Shown: positions 1 to 11,846 of the stretch, in pieces
Position numbering within the stretch: position 1 is the first letter of the stretch
How the letters are laid out: the number at the start of each line of letters is the position of its first letter
NCBI GenBank assembly: GCA_963989385.1
Contig: OZ022498.1
Span: forward strand, 5,897,501-5,961,500
Source: Ctena decussata
Taxonomy: Eukaryota > Mollusca > Bivalvia > Lucinida > Lucinidae
Direction of reading: 5' to 3'
DNA: 64,000 bases
Notes under the pieces: model-generated
The model's database searches: none
Seen by the model: the letters and a program-made list of their open reading frames with translations, nothing else
What the model was told of the DNA's origin: nothing
Position numbers and translations under genes: made by a program

Positions 1-750
1 TACGATTAAAAAGGAAACGAATAGTAAAAGAGAAAATGGACTCTCCTTCAATTTTTTTCTTCTTCTTCTTTCATTACCAGTCCAGGTCATATCATTTATC
101 GACTTTTATGGAGTGACGTGAAAAGTATAAATAAGATAGAAAAAAAGAAAAAGAAAGAAAGATGGTGGTGTATACATTCACCGTAAAACCCTGCGTGATC
201 GATGATTGGCCCATGGACATGTGTCTCTACGCTAATTAAGGAAAGGACGTTCCAGCATGTATAAGGTTTCATCTGTCAGCTTGATTGCTTCCTATGTTGC
301 CGACGACATGCCAATTAACTGGCCATTAATCTAATGGAGTATTACCACCAAGTGTAACTAACACTCTTGATGACTACGTGTTCGCAGTTTTCTTGTAAGA
401 CACGTCCTTGCTGAAGAAATGTTTGCTCACACTTCATGTATTTATTTGACTTACGGTGAATAGATACAATTTCAAGGGTTTCTACTAAGCCTTTTTAATT
501 TTTGATTCCCAGCTCATCAGAGATAAACCCTTAAAGACCTATTTCTTGTTTATTGGGTGTCTAAACCCTATAATGCAATAGTCCAGTGACACTGCTATTC
601 CATCCAAGCAAATACCCCATCTCACATAGGTAATGACATAACAGCGTCATAAAACCATTATAGAGGGGTGCCACTTTTGGTTTACTTTACATATCCCTTC
701 ATAGGAAAGAAATTAATCATAGAGTTTTACCGCTAAGAACAATCCCTTCC
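1..750. other. No gene recognised
   Basis: AT-rich sequence with purine-rich low complexity near 138-165. No coding region, RNA gene or clear repeat border could be supported on either strand. Confidence 0.5.
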
Positions 751-992
751 CTTTAGGTGAATAATTACACAGGAAGGGGAAGCTACTCTGCAATTTAAAT
801 TCTTACCTCCATTCCCAATGGATATGAACTCTTAAAAGAAAAAAATTGCTCGCCTAGAAGTAAATTCTTTCCTTAAATAGTTGACCATAATTTGGAAGGT
901 CTATGAATTCCGGGAAAGCAAACAGTTAGTAATGAAAGCTGTCGACCTTTAAACGGGCGGGGAAACCATGCAGGTGTGCCCATACACCTTAA
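751..992. mobile_element. Hairpin MITE, AGGAGCAAATTC family (diverged copy)
   Basis: The ends are complementary (TTTAGGTGAATAATTACAC at left, CCCATACACCTTAA at right). The middle carries a decayed form of the family hairpin, which in better copies reads GAATTTGCTCC...GGAGCAAATTC. Related copies lie near 28744, 31314, 35284, 46829 and 61535. No ORF; a non-autonomous DNA element by inference. Confidence 0.5.
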
Positions 993-1730
993 GTGAGTCA
1001 CTATTCACGGAATTGGCCGAGCGGTGTTCCTATTTTTCAGTATGAGCTCTTTACACGGAAAGCAAAATTAAACAAAGAAAGTTGTATTTCTGAAAAAAAA
1101 AAAATCAGCGGAAAGAAAACATTATCGCGAGAGGTACTGTAGACAATAGATTAAAGACATTTATGACATTAAAGGTAGGTTCCTGGGCTAGCGATGTCAA
1201 TTATGTCCACAAAATAATTTTGTCTTTTTCTGAGCAGTATTGAATTCTCTTATTTTTCTGAATTTGTTGCTACTGAGAAACTCGTCAGATGTTAGAGAAA
1301 ATAGTCGTTTTCCCTTTTGGTTTATTTTCTTTCGTTGGAATTCCAGTTCTAAAAATAACTATGTTTATTATGTCTATAAGTGCGCCATTTCTGATGCCAT
1401 TCTCCAAAGGTCAATTTTCCCTTGACGTGAGCTCTCCTAGAGGTCCTGGCATGGCGGATGGGTTAAAACTATCCCAAAATGCAATGCAGCATGACATCAG
1501 CTGCGTTATCTATTTTTCGCGCGAAGTAAAAATAGCGCTAACTGGTGTGCGATGCAGAGTTAGGAAATCCCTTGCAAAACAACTTTTCTAATACTTTTTT
1601 GATTTACGCTTTTTAGTGAAACTTATTAATTCCCTTTTATAAGTGCTTTCCAACAACTTAGATGAAAGTTCATCAAATTATGATGCATTCCAAAGTACAG
1701 GAACCTACCTTTAATCTATCAGGCACACGA

Positions 1731-1923
1731 CGTTTAAATCAACATTGATTCAAAGTTGATTCAGCTTCATGACGTTGAATCAACATTGATGTAACAGTAA
1801 TGTTGATTAAACATTGTGTGCCCAGTGGTATTCCCTGCATGACCAAAACGTCGAATATATATTGAATCAATGTTGATTCAACGTCATCACGTTGAATCAA
1901 CTTTGATTCAATGTTGATTCAGC
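1731..1923. repeat. TTGATTCAA / TTGAATCAA palindromic repeat cluster
   Basis: At least eight interleaved near-copies of TTGATTCAA and its complement TTGAATCAA, arranged as two inverted blocks (1740-1810 and 1860-1923). Together they can fold on themselves. No coding potential. Confidence 0.6.
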
Positions 1924-2601
1924 GGTATGTGCGACAGATCAGTCCGGACACGCGACACTGTAAAAGCATAGAGGTGTATCCATTCACCTTCAGTATACAA
2001 TAACGATTCTGACTGGACACGCACGCTTGACATGAATTCTAACAAATCTCATTCTGCCGGTATCTGGGCTTACTACAGTTTCTGAAATGGTTGCCCTGCT
2101 CACTCACGATGCCTTTTCACATTGAACTTTATTTAGTCCAGATTTAGAATTACCGTAAAACAGTCTGTCATTTTCGTTTCTTTAAGTGTCGGGGCCCAAT
2201 ATTTGAACGAATTTGCGTACAGAGAGAAAAAGTCCCGGGAAACACATGACGTAACGACGTCGAACTGATGTCTACTTGACATCATTACAAATTCATCACG
2301 CCGTCATGTGTCCACTTAGCAATACAAATGTGCAGACTAAATGACCTTGTCATGGCCTTGCTTTCGCATGTCGAACCTTGTATAAGGAACTTCGTCTATC
2401 ACTGAATTGACCGGAATCATGTATTTGTCATGTTATTTCCATATTCCAGTGGGATTAATAGCTATTGTCCACAGGCTCTTAATGCTCATCTGATCTAATC
2501 ATTGGCGAAATAACAGTAGAAAACATTATGTTGCAGCAAATGGTATTGTACCAGGCGGTAACCTGTAAAACCTGAGCTGGGCTAATGGGCTTGGCGGTAC
2601 T

Positions 2602-2935
2602 TTCCCAAGGCGGTACTTTCGTTGCGGTTGCATTTGTTTTATGTTCGGTGCTGTTTAATTTAGTGTGTTCTCATTTTAACCCTTCTATAATAATAATAGA
2701 AAATAGGTAAAAATAATTGTTAAATGTTTTTTGTATAATTTGCTTAGTCTGTTGTAACCCTTCTGTTGGTCTAAATTATTTAGTTCAATAAAGATAGCTG
2801 AGTTGCCACCTATATGGGAAAGAGCTGCTGACTCGGCTTATCACTTGTAATTTATTGTTTGTTGGGATGTCTTTGTCAATCTTTCCCTTTGATGTTGGGG
2901 ATAGGGTTTGGGATCTGATTCAGTCAGTTCCTAAA
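2602..2935 (+). repeat. Diverged copy of retroelement 3'-tail-like repeat
   Basis: Shares landmarks in the same order with the better copies at 8841 and 14570: CCAAGGCGGTA near the start, GTTGCxxxxTGGCCACC-like sequence followed by GGGAAxxAGCTGCTxACTCGG, and CAGTTCCT at the end. Divergence is strong, so the relation is inferred from landmark order. Confidence 0.35.
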
Positions 2936-3342
2936 GTGTAGTTACTCTTAAAATTTGGGTCAAATGTTTGAGTGGAAGTTAGTCCCCAATCGCAGATGTT
3001 TCTCCCCAGAGGTCCCCCAAGATCCTTCAGCTAATACAGAACCTTACTCATGGCATGTGCCCTGAAAAATCTTAAAACAGCCTGCTCATCCATGATTGTG
3101 CGTATTCTAGCTGTTAACAAATATTCATTACAGATACAGTTCTCCTTTCAGTCTGCTCAGAACAGAATAAGCTCATAAGTATGGCCAGCAGTGGGTTGCA
3201 TCTAAAAAAAGAGGAAAAAGAAAAAATACATCATGACAATAATGGCAAGCAAAGGCTCATTTATAGGCTATGCATCTGTGCAGGTTGGTCAGTCTTCGCT
3301 TCTTTTAAGCATTAGTGTTTGCCCCAGATAATAAACCAATCA

Positions 3343-3454
3343 GATCACCCGAATTTTCAAATTTTCAATAGATTTATTGGTGTAGACTCATCACTTATCC
3401 ATGAAGAGAGTCTTCACCAATAAATCTACTGAAGACTTGAAAATTCAGGTGATC
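3343..3454. repeat. Imperfect hairpin, about 112 bp
   Basis: GATCACCCGAATTTTCAA at the left pairs with TTGAAAATTCAGGTGATC at the right. AATAGATTTATTGGTG pairs with CACCAATAAATCTACT nearer the loop. Confidence 0.6.
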
Positions 3455-3567
3455 AGAAATGTACAGTCTTCTGTGGCTTGTCACGTCTAAAAATAGCTTC
3501 AACATGACAGGTCAAATTGATTTAGAAGTCAATGTAGATTTCTCGAATGAGCGTTTTTCTCATTACA

Positions 3568-3864
3568 GAGGAACAAATAAAGGGAGTATCTGACAGTATT
3601 CTCCATAAAAAGTAGTTTCAACGAGGTGGTTCTATGGCTATTTAAAATAAACACGATATTGTAACAACATGTGGATACTTATTAGAATCGCCTCGACGAG
3701 GCAGTTCTATGGGTACCCACAGCATTGTTTTAAAGCATATTGTAGATATTTGTTAGAATTGCCTCGAAAAGGCAGTTCTAATGAATATCCACAACATATG
3801 TTTTTCATGGAGAAATAAAAATAATCCCAAATTATCACAAAATACTCCTCTTATATGTTCCTCT
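3568..3864. mobile_element. Hairpin MITE, about 297 bp
   Basis: Begins GAGGAACA.ATAA.GGGAGTAT and ends with the complement ATACTCCTCTTATATGTTCCTC. The core has GAATCGCCTCGACGAGGC-type palindromes, like the cores of the 33673 and 63454 MITEs. No ORF. Confidence 0.55.
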
Positions 3865-4077
3865 ATAATAAAATGCATCTCGTAACACAAATCATGAGAT
3901 CAAATTCGTCAGGTGGTAGTAAAAACTAAAACTGATCTTGATCAGTTTACTAGACTGAAGAATAACTATGATTTGTGTAAAGAGAAGAAAATAATCCTCA
4001 TTCAACATGACCTGCCATGTTTAAGCGCCAAAAACTGAATGAATGGGACTGTGCAAAGTCATCTGAACACAAATCGT

Positions 4078-4201
4078 AAATGACAGCACGACATTCACTC
4101 TAGAAGCAGTATTCTAATTAAACTCCGCCTCTCTAAGCTAAATGACAGCATGACAAAAACTTTAAAAGCAGTATTCTAATTAAGTCCCGCCTCTCAAAGC
4201 T
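4078..4201. repeat. 62-bp tandem duplication
   Basis: Two adjacent 62-bp units, each starting AAATGACAGCA and containing AGCAGTATTCTAATTAA. A few substitutions separate them. Confidence 0.7.
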
Positions 4202-4403
4202 ATTTTGGGACTGTCATGATATTGCATCATGTTTTGCATCAAGTACTTTTGAGTCTGGTCATTTTGAAATTTGTTTTTTATTTATCATTATTATTTCTTT
4301 ATTTTTATAAACACAAAATATCTCTCAAACAAAGATTATCTGAAAGATAGTGGAAAACAGGGCAGACCAGGATCAGTTTATTATCTGGGGCAAACACTAA
4401 GCC

Positions 4404-4506
4404 GGTTAGAGGCTATGAAGAGAAATCTTCGCAATTAAGAACCTTCCGCTCGCTACGCTCGCTTCAGGTTCTTAATTGCGAAGATTTCTCTTCATAGCCT
4501 CTAACC
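4404..4506. repeat. Near-perfect palindrome, 103 bp
   Basis: GGTTAGAGGCTATGAAGAG at the left edge is exactly complementary to the right edge. The stem continues through AATCTTCGCAATTAAGAACC to a short loop around CGCTCGCTACGCTCGC, itself self-complementary. Confidence 0.75.
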
Positions 4507-4614
4507 TATACATAGCAAACACTGATCGGTCCTATCGGACTGCACAGATATCTAAGCTGAGTTGTATCTATGCTAGCCATTTAATCCGGATGCAGGGGTT
4601 TTGATGCTCAAAAT

Positions 4615-4853
4615 TGAGCCGCGACACGAAAAAAACCAACAATGTGGTATGTGCGCCGAGCAAAGACTCAGATCAGCCTGGGCATCCGCCAAGTCTGTTC
4701 AGAGTCTTGGCTGTGCGCTCAAAGGGTAGCTAAAGGTCTAAGCTACATTCAACCGACAGCGAAGACTCTGCTCAGACTGGGCGGCTGCCCAGGCTGATCT
4801 GAGTCTTCGCTCGGCGCACAACCACTTTGTTGGTTTTCTCATGTCGCGGCTCA
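4615..4853. mobile_element. TGAGCCGCGACA hairpin MITE, copy 1
   Basis: Family signature: TGAGCCGCGACACGA at the left and TGTCGCGGCTCA at the right. Inside these lie CAACAAxGTGG / CCACTTTGTTG and inner inverted arms rich in CAGATCAGCCTGGGC. About 239 bp, no ORF. Eleven copies or fragments of this family occur in the window. Confidence 0.8.
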
Positions 4854-5775
4854 AATAGTCTAGTTGCATTTTTTAAAGATATTGAATACAAAAACAAAAT
4901 GTCCTTTTTCCTGTACTAGTCATAATTTCCCAAAACCCCCGCAGATTTTCACCTGGTATCTATTTCGCTTCAGTGAAACAATGAAACAATTAAAATACAA
5001 TAGCAGGTGACAGATACTATAGAGAACCTACAGCTACAGTTACAATGGATTTTATAGGCAAATCAGTGTTACATACTGAAAGGAAAGATAAAAGTTCTCA
5101 CTGCTGTCTTGTTTCGAAACAGTTTTGAAACGGTATGAAACAAAATTAAAAAAAATGATATCCCATCTTTGTTTTGAAACAACTGTTACAATGGAATATA
5201 TAGGCAAATTAGTGTTGCATTCTGAAACGAAAGAAAAAAGTTTAAGTTCTCACTACTGTCTTGTTTCGAGACAGTTTTGAAACAGCTGAAACAAAATTAA
5301 ATAAAAATTGCTATCCCATCTTTGTTTTGAAACAACTGTTACAATGGAATATATGGGCAAATTAGTATTACATACTGAAACGAAAGAAAAAAGTTTAAGT
5401 TCTCACTGCTCTTTTGTTTCGAAACAGTTTTGAAACAGCCTGAAACAAATTAAATAAAAACGCCATCCCATCTTTGTTTCGAAACAACTGCTACAATAGT
5501 AAATAGGCAAATTAGTGTTATATACTAAAACGAAAGAAAAAAGTTTAAGTTCTCACCGCTCTTTTGTTTCGAAACAGTTTTGAAACGGTCCGAAACAAAT
5601 TAAATTAAAATTGATAACTGTTACAATTAAATATATAGGCAAATTAGTGTTACATATTGAAACGAAAGAAAAAAGTTTAAGTTCTCACTGTTGGCTTGTT
5701 TTGAAACAGTTATGAAACGGTCTGAAACCTAATTAAAAAAATTGATATCCCATCTTTGTTTTGAAACAAATGTTA

Positions 5776-6288
5776 CAGGATGTTTGGTTATTTCAGGGCG
5801 TAGGTAATACTAACATATTTTTAAATACATTCAAATCCAGAATTAGGGATATGTTTATGCAAGATTGGCATTCTAGACTCGAGAACTCAACGAGAGCAAG
5901 ATTTTATCTTAATATTGAAAACTTTCAGTACCAAAAGTATCTAGATATTTTGCAAGTCCAAAGATACAGAATAAGCTTAAGCAGGTTGTGATTATCGTCT
6001 CACAGACTTGAAGTGGAAATGGGTCGATGGACCAAACCAAATAAAGTGCCCCTTGATGATAGAAAATGTAAAATCTGTAACGTCGTCGAAGACGAATTTC
6101 ATTTTGTTTTAGAATGCACTCTTTTCAAAGACCTAAGGAAACAGTTTATTAACAAATATTACTGGGAGCGACCGAATATGCCAAAATTCATTGAATTATT
6201 CACTACTGAAAACAGCAAGGTATTGACTAATTTAGGTACTTTCGTACAAAAAGCTTTCCAGTTGAGAAACGAAATAGTCCTCTCATAA
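5776..6288 (+). pseudogene. LINE reverse-transcriptase ORF, C-terminal remnant
   Basis: One reading frame runs through the zinc-binding tail typical of the far C-terminus of non-LTR retrotransposon polymerases. It reads RLEVEMGRW then CKICNVVEDEFHFVLEC (C-x2-C-x7-H-x4-C), then a helical stretch ending near LRNEIVLS. The frame is broken by a single TGA at 5989-5991, in a context where a CpG transition from CGA would explain it. Upstream RT domains are absent, so the copy is 5'-truncated. It lies inside the foldback element, replacing or interrupting its centre. Exact LINE clade not determined. Confidence 0.7.
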
Positions 6289-7256
6289 CAAAATAGTCTT
6301 CGAAGGGGCATATGGATCTTAATGGAATTAGCCCGGAACAAAAATTAAAACAATAGGAGCACGCAGACTAACGGCATGATATTTATTTAAGGCTTGATTA
6401 TGTCCAGCCAGGGTTGGATATGTGTTTGGGAGCTCAAAGTCGGGTGCGGTGAACTGGGCGCGGGGAAGTGCTGTCTGGACATTGGTTCCGCCACATGCTC
6501 CCAGAGCCCAGTTCCCCGGCGACAGTATTTTTCCCGAATACATGCCTGACCCTGTTGGCAGCTGGATGGGGCTATATGCTACCTGTTTCAAAGAAGTCAC
6601 GAGTCTGCGACTGCGGTGTTTTATGCATTAAAACGCTAGTAAATTGTTTTATTTGATAGCTATCAAATTACATAGGTCAAAAGTAAATATAGCGGCATTA
6701 TAATCATATTGATCTATTTGCTCGAGCGTGCCTGGTCGGATTCGGAGATGTGTTTGGCGATGGTCGGTTGATAAGGAATGGGTTCGGGGAAGTGCTGTTT
6801 GGACATTGGTTTCCGCCACATGTACCTTGAACCCATCTCCCCCGGTATAAGTACTTTCTCTTCCCGAACGCATGCCTGATTCTGGGGCTACTGGGTAGGC
6901 TCGACACCACGGACACATGCAGATGAATGTATCGTGGTTACTAAGGAGTCAGAGTATAGTTAATCTGTGCTTTTTATCTTAGTGGGCTAGAATGGTATTT
7001 TAGGAGTGATGCAATTGACAATACCTTTTTATGTATAGGCAAGCAGAGAGACAGCACCTCTCCCATAGTGATTACATAGTAACTTAAAAGTTACCAAAAG
7101 TTATTGTTGACATTTGTGTCCATATTTAGCTCAAATTTATATGTAAACAAACATGTGATATATGACTCGCTATCCTGTATTCTGATATGTAATTGTATAT
7201 GTATATATACTCATGGGCCATGTGGCTTATTGCATCAATAAACTATCTAATAAACT
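6289..7256 (+). repeat. 3' non-coding part of the LINE remnant, with internal duplication
   Basis: Follows the LINE stop codon and ends in ATCAATAAACTATCTAATAA-type simple repeats, as LINE tails often do. It contains two diverged direct copies (about 6417-6580 and 6746-6905) sharing GGGGAAGTGCTGTxTGGACA and CGCCACATG. No ORF of interest. Confidence 0.5.
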
Positions 7257-8840
7257 ATCTATCTACAATGGATTATATAGGCAAATTAGTGTTACATACT
7301 GAAACGACTGAAAACAGTTTAAGTTCTCTCTGCTGTCTTGTTTCGAAACAGTTTTGAAACGGTCTGAAACAAATTAAATAAAAACGCCATCCCAACACTA
7401 ATTTGCCTATATATTTAATTGTAACAGTTGTTTCAAGACAAAGATGGGATAGCAATTTTTTTAATTTTGTTTCAGGCTGTTTCGAAATTGTTTCGAAACA
7501 AAAAAGCAGTGAGAACTTAAACTTTTGTCTTTCGTTTCAGTATGTAACACTAATTTTGCTTTATATTTAATTGTAATAGTTGTTTCAAAACAAAGATGGG
7601 ATAGCATTTTTTTTAATTTTGCTTCATACCGTTTCAAAACTGTTTCGAAACAAGAAAGTAGTAAGAACTTAAACTTTTTTCTTTCGTTTCAGAATGTAAC
7701 ACTTATTTGCCTATATATTCCATTGTAACAGTTGTTTCAAAATAAAGATGGTATAGCAATTTTTATTTAATATGTTTCAGACTGTTTCAAAACTGTTTCG
7801 AAACAAGACAGTAGTGAGAACTTAAACTTTTTTCAGTCGTTTCAGTATGTAACACTAATTTGCCTATATATTCCATTGTAACAGTTGTTTCATTCAAAGA
7901 TGGGATATCAATTTTTTTTAATTTTGTTTCAGGCTGTTTCATAACTGTTTCGAAACCAAAGAGGAATGAGACCTTAAACTTTTTTCTTTCGTTTCAGAAT
8001 GTTTCACTTATTTGCCTATATATTCCATTGTAACAGTTGTTTCAAAACAAAGATGGTATAGCAATTTTTATTTAATTTGTTTCAGGCTGTTTCAAAACTG
8101 TTTCGAAACAAGACAGTAGTGAGAAATTAAACTTTTTTCAGTCGTTTCAGCATGTAACACTAATTTTCCTATATATTCCATTGTAACAGTTGTTTCAAAA
8201 CAAAGATGGGATTTCAATGTTTTTAATTTTGTTTCAGGCCGTTTCAAAACTGTTTCGAAACAAGACAGCAGTGAGAACTTAAACTTTTTTCTTTTGTTTC
8301 AGTATGTAACTTAAACTTTTTAAACCTCCATTTCAGTGTGCTTCCCTATGTAGAATCTCTATGGTATCTGTCACTTACTATATATTTTAATTGTTTCATT
8401 GTTTCACTGAAACGAAATGGATACCCGGTGAAAAACTGCGGGGTTTTGGGCAATATATGTAGATAAGTACTAGTACTGTTGGATTTTGACACGGCCTCCA
8501 GGGAGAAATTCTCAACAGCAGCTTTGACTGCCCCAGTACAGATAAATATTGCAGGCCAGATAGTAACCCTTTATGAACTATCACCTGAGATGACTCCGTT
8601 TTCATTTGAACCCAGCCTAGAACAGACCAGACCAGCCCAGCCCAGGTTTTGCTGGCTACCGGTACCAGACGCCATTAAGGCAACAGAAATCTCACTGTCG
8701 CTCAGATTTTGCATTCTTAATATGAGTCTGGGCTTACCATGCGTCTGGCACTGTTTGCTCCGGCCTATCTTCTTTCGGGTGCGACTATAAACCGAGGGTC
8801 ACAAATGAAGTCGTTTACATGTCAGTTTTTGTGATGCGGG

Positions 8841-9109
8841 TTCCAAGGCGGTAGTTCTGTTGTGGTTCTTTGTTGCCTGTTTTTGGTGTCAGAGTTTCTG
8901 TGATGTTTTACCTTATGTATGTTCTTATCATTTTTGGTTCGGTTTGGGTTGCTGAGTGGCCACCTTTTGGGAACAAGCTGCTCACTCGGTTGGCCATATG
9001 TTCTCTGTATCTTGATTATTTGTAATCTTAGTTGTTTCCAACTATGGTTTGAGGGCTGGATTTGGATTTTGATTGTTTCAGTTCCTGGTCTTTGCATACT
9101 TTTTACTTT
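8841..9109 (+). repeat. Retroelement 3'-tail-like repeat, copy A
   Basis: Nearly identical over about 268 bp to 14570-14835. Both start TTCCAAGGCGGTAGTTCTG and end CAGTTCCTGGTCxTTGCATA. Copy B follows a retroelement ORF remnant on the same strand, so this looks like the 3' untranslated tail of that family. Confidence 0.65.
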
Positions 9110-9520
9110 CAGAGGTCAATTTTGTCGACGCAAATACTAATTGTAGTATAATTGAAGTATTTTTAGTCTGTCTAGTAATAGAAGAATGTACAGTCCCGAA
9201 CGGTCATGGTTCTAAGATGGGCTTTTGATAGTCGGTACTTGGTGGATCTGTTGGGTTCTTATGGTGCCGGGAACTTTGCTTGTTTTGTGATATTTCAGTT
9301 GTAAATCTATCTGACGTCTGTTTGCATCATCTATAAATTTTGTTTGTTATTGCTGGTGTGTAAGAGGTTTTGAGACTTTTGCAGCCAAGTTTGTTCTGTT
9401 GTTTAACATATCAGTGTTAGAATTTTCGAAGCTTTAGCAGTTTGAATACGATGCGATGTTTTGTCAGAAGGGCGGTAGGATGTGATAAAATATTTCAATA
9501 AAATATAAATAATTTATGTT

Positions 9521-9643
9521 TGGTTGAGACAAAGTCGAATTAGAACATAAATGCATTAAAGAACATCGTTGTTGTTTTTTGTTGGTTGAGACAAAGTCGA
9601 ATTAGAACATAAATGCATTAAAGAACATCGTTGTGTTTTGTTC
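9521..9643. repeat. 62-bp tandem duplication
   Basis: Two adjacent units starting TGGTTGAGACAAAGTCGAAT, differing by a few bases in the GTTGTTTTTTG tract. Confidence 0.75.
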
Positions 9644-9967
9644 GAATTATCTCATAACGGATCTTAAGTTACCATAGGCCTGTTTCACAAAAATTAACCG
9701 TACGATGAAACGTTCGATAATCGTACGTTTGGTCGTACGAGAATCGCGCGATTCTCGCACGATCGTTTCATAAAAACATCGTACGACAGATAGTACGATT
9801 CTCGTAGGATTTTAGTTATACGATGGATCGCAGACGTGATGTGTATAAGCTTTGACAGATGTGTATTGGGTTTTATAAACACAAAAAGTAGCGATTTGTA
9901 ATACAACGCAATCGTGTCAAAGTAAAAGGTCAACAGGACCTCCAATGAGGTCAAAGCCCTTCTCACT

Positions 9968-10174
9968 GAAGTAAGGAAGATGAATGGATGGATGGCTTGC
10001 GATTTTACGTCCGTTTCAACAGTATTTCAGTCGTATCAGGACGGTGGAAGGATGATAATGAAAGGTTATGTGCAATGGAACCCTGTTTACGATTGAAACG
10101 ATTTCCGCCTCCGGAAACGACCTCAGGACCGCTTGATCAGCAGGCCAGCGCTTAAACCACTGAGCTACCGGTGG
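9968..10174 (-). mobile_element. tRNA-derived SINE, second family, copy 1
   Basis: Read on the minus strand, the head has TAGCTCAGTGGTTTAAGCGC, an A-box-like segment of an RNA polymerase III promoter. The 3' part ends with CCATCCATCCATTC after a segment shared with 12741-12992 (GxCGTAAAATCGCAAG). Target duplications were not resolved. Confidence 0.5.
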
Positions 10175-10807
10175 CTTCTAAGTAAACATGGACGAGTCCT
10201 AACCAAAGACACGAAGGATCGCACCTGGGAAGTTTTCAGTCCAAGGTTTAAAGTTTTTTATCCTTAGTTGCAGATCTTTAAAACCAAGATATGAAAACAA
10301 AATTCCTATATAAATTCATTTTACAAAAATGGGGATTGGAGATCCAAAACCTGGGACTGAACCTCTAAAAACAAGGCTGAAACTCAGGGTTTTGAAATTC
10401 ATTGTGCATTGGCTTGTCATGCCCTTCCTCGATTTTCGAAATACAGTTTTGAGATAGAAGTTCCGAGGAATTAAACTCGGGTCTTTTTATTTCGCCAAAT
10501 GCTGTCTGTGATTGTATGAGCCCTTTCAGACTTGCACTGCAGAACCTTGTGGTCAGCGCGGTAACTGGACATCTCGGCCCATAACAAACTCGGCTCATTG
10601 CAAACTCGGCCCATTACCAAGCCGTCCCACACAAACTCGGCCTATAACAAACTCGGCCCATACCTATAGAATTGTAACGGTTTATTATATGCTTTTGAAA
10701 CATTTGCTGGGTAACTGTTTTTATCTTTATAGATATGGTTTTTGTATTATGTACTCAGTAGTTGTATATTTTCAAGTATGGTTGATGTTATATCGGCCCA
10801 TTTCCAA

Positions 10808-11846
10808 GGTCGGGTATGAAAACCACAACCCGTACCTCCGTACTCCGTACCTAAATCCGTACTAGAAAATTTTCTGTCCTGTCAGGAAGGAATCAAAAGA
10901 CTCAAAGTTAGAATTATTGGTGTCATATTAAGGCATCATGTATATTAAACATCTATTATAAAAATGGAATTTCAAGATTACTTATTTTTGAAGAAAATAA
11001 CATTTTGGAATTTTTAGGGGGTATGAAAACCACAACTGTACCTGAGTTTGTTTTTCTTAAATTTTTTATAATGACGCTAGCTTAATTAAAATATACAACC
11101 CATACACGAAGGAAAAACAAGAAATTGCAAAATAAAACATTTAAAATGTTGTTTTTCTACAATATCCCGATTTTACCGGAAAATGATCTACAAATAGAGC
11201 CATAACAAATATGATCCGACGCGGTTTCTACTCATGATCGATCCGCATGTCATCAAATAGGACAAAATCAAAATCTTTATATCTATGTTTTTATCATTAT
11301 CAGTTTGAGTATAAATATATTTTCATTTGAATTTAAGTAATGTGAAGACATGTCCCAACTCGTTTTTGCTTATTCGATGAAATGTGGTTCAATTGTAGAA
11401 ACCGTATCGGACCATATTTGTTAATAACTTATGGTTCTATTTTTAGAATATCTTTCGGTAAAATCGCGATATTGTAGAAAACAACATTTTACATGCTTTA
11501 TTTTATAAGCTTTTGTTTTATATCAGTTGCATATTGTTTTTCCTTTATGTTGGAGTCCTATACTTCGATTAAGTTGGCGTAATGATTAAAAATTTAAGAA
11601 AAATCATCTCAAGTACGGTTGTGGTTTTCATACCCTCTAAAAATTCCAAAATGCTATTTTCTTCAAAAATAAGTAATCTTGAAATTCAATTTTTATAACA
11701 GATGTTTCATATACATTATGCCTTAATCTGTCACAAATAATTCTAACTTTGGGTGTTTTGGTTCCTTCCTAAGAGGATAGAAAAATTTCTAGTACGGATT
11801 AAGGTACGGAGTACGGAGGTACGGGTTGTGGTTTTCATACCCGACC
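10808..11846. mobile_element. MULE-like foldback element with 9-bp target duplication
   Basis: The ends are exact complements: GGTCGGGTATGAAAACCACA at left and TGTGGTTTTCATACCCGACC at right. The arms remain complementary for about 460 bp (for example ACCCGTACCTCCGTACTCCG). CATTTCCAA stands directly before (10799-10807) and after (11847-11855), a 9-bp target duplication typical of Mutator-like elements. No ORF; a non-autonomous foldback. Class assignment is inferred from the duplication length and end structure. Confidence 0.75.

Larger units (their letters stand above)
3312..4400. repeat. Inverted-repeat-bounded segment
   Basis: TTAGTGTTTGCCCCAGATAA at 3312 recurs as its complement ending at 4400, bounding about 1.09 kb. 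The interior holds two further foldbacks (3343-3454 and 3568-3864) and a 62-bp tandem duplication. Probably a composite of inserted MITEs; no ORF. Confidence 0.5.
4912..8477. mobile_element. Foldback element with GTTTCGAAAC-rich tandem arms
   Basis: The outer ends are complementary: CCCAAAACCCCCGCAG near 4930 and CTGCGGGGTTTTGGG near 8436, followed inward by GAAACAATGAAACAATTAAAA and its complement. Each arm is built of 130-160 bp tandem units containing TGTTTCGAAACAGTTTTGAAAC and TACAATxGAATATATAGGCAAATTAGTGTTACAT. Five units face forward in the left arm (about 5100-5770). One faces forward (7261-7395) and about six face backward (7395-8330) in the right arm. A decayed LINE tail separates the arms. 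No transposase ORF is visible, so the element is non-autonomous by inference. Confidence 0.65.

Noticed and set aside
10512..10865. Coding region across the CTCGGCCCATAACAAA repeats
   Set aside because: The open frame is a by-product of the 16-mer repeat array and has no recognisable protein.
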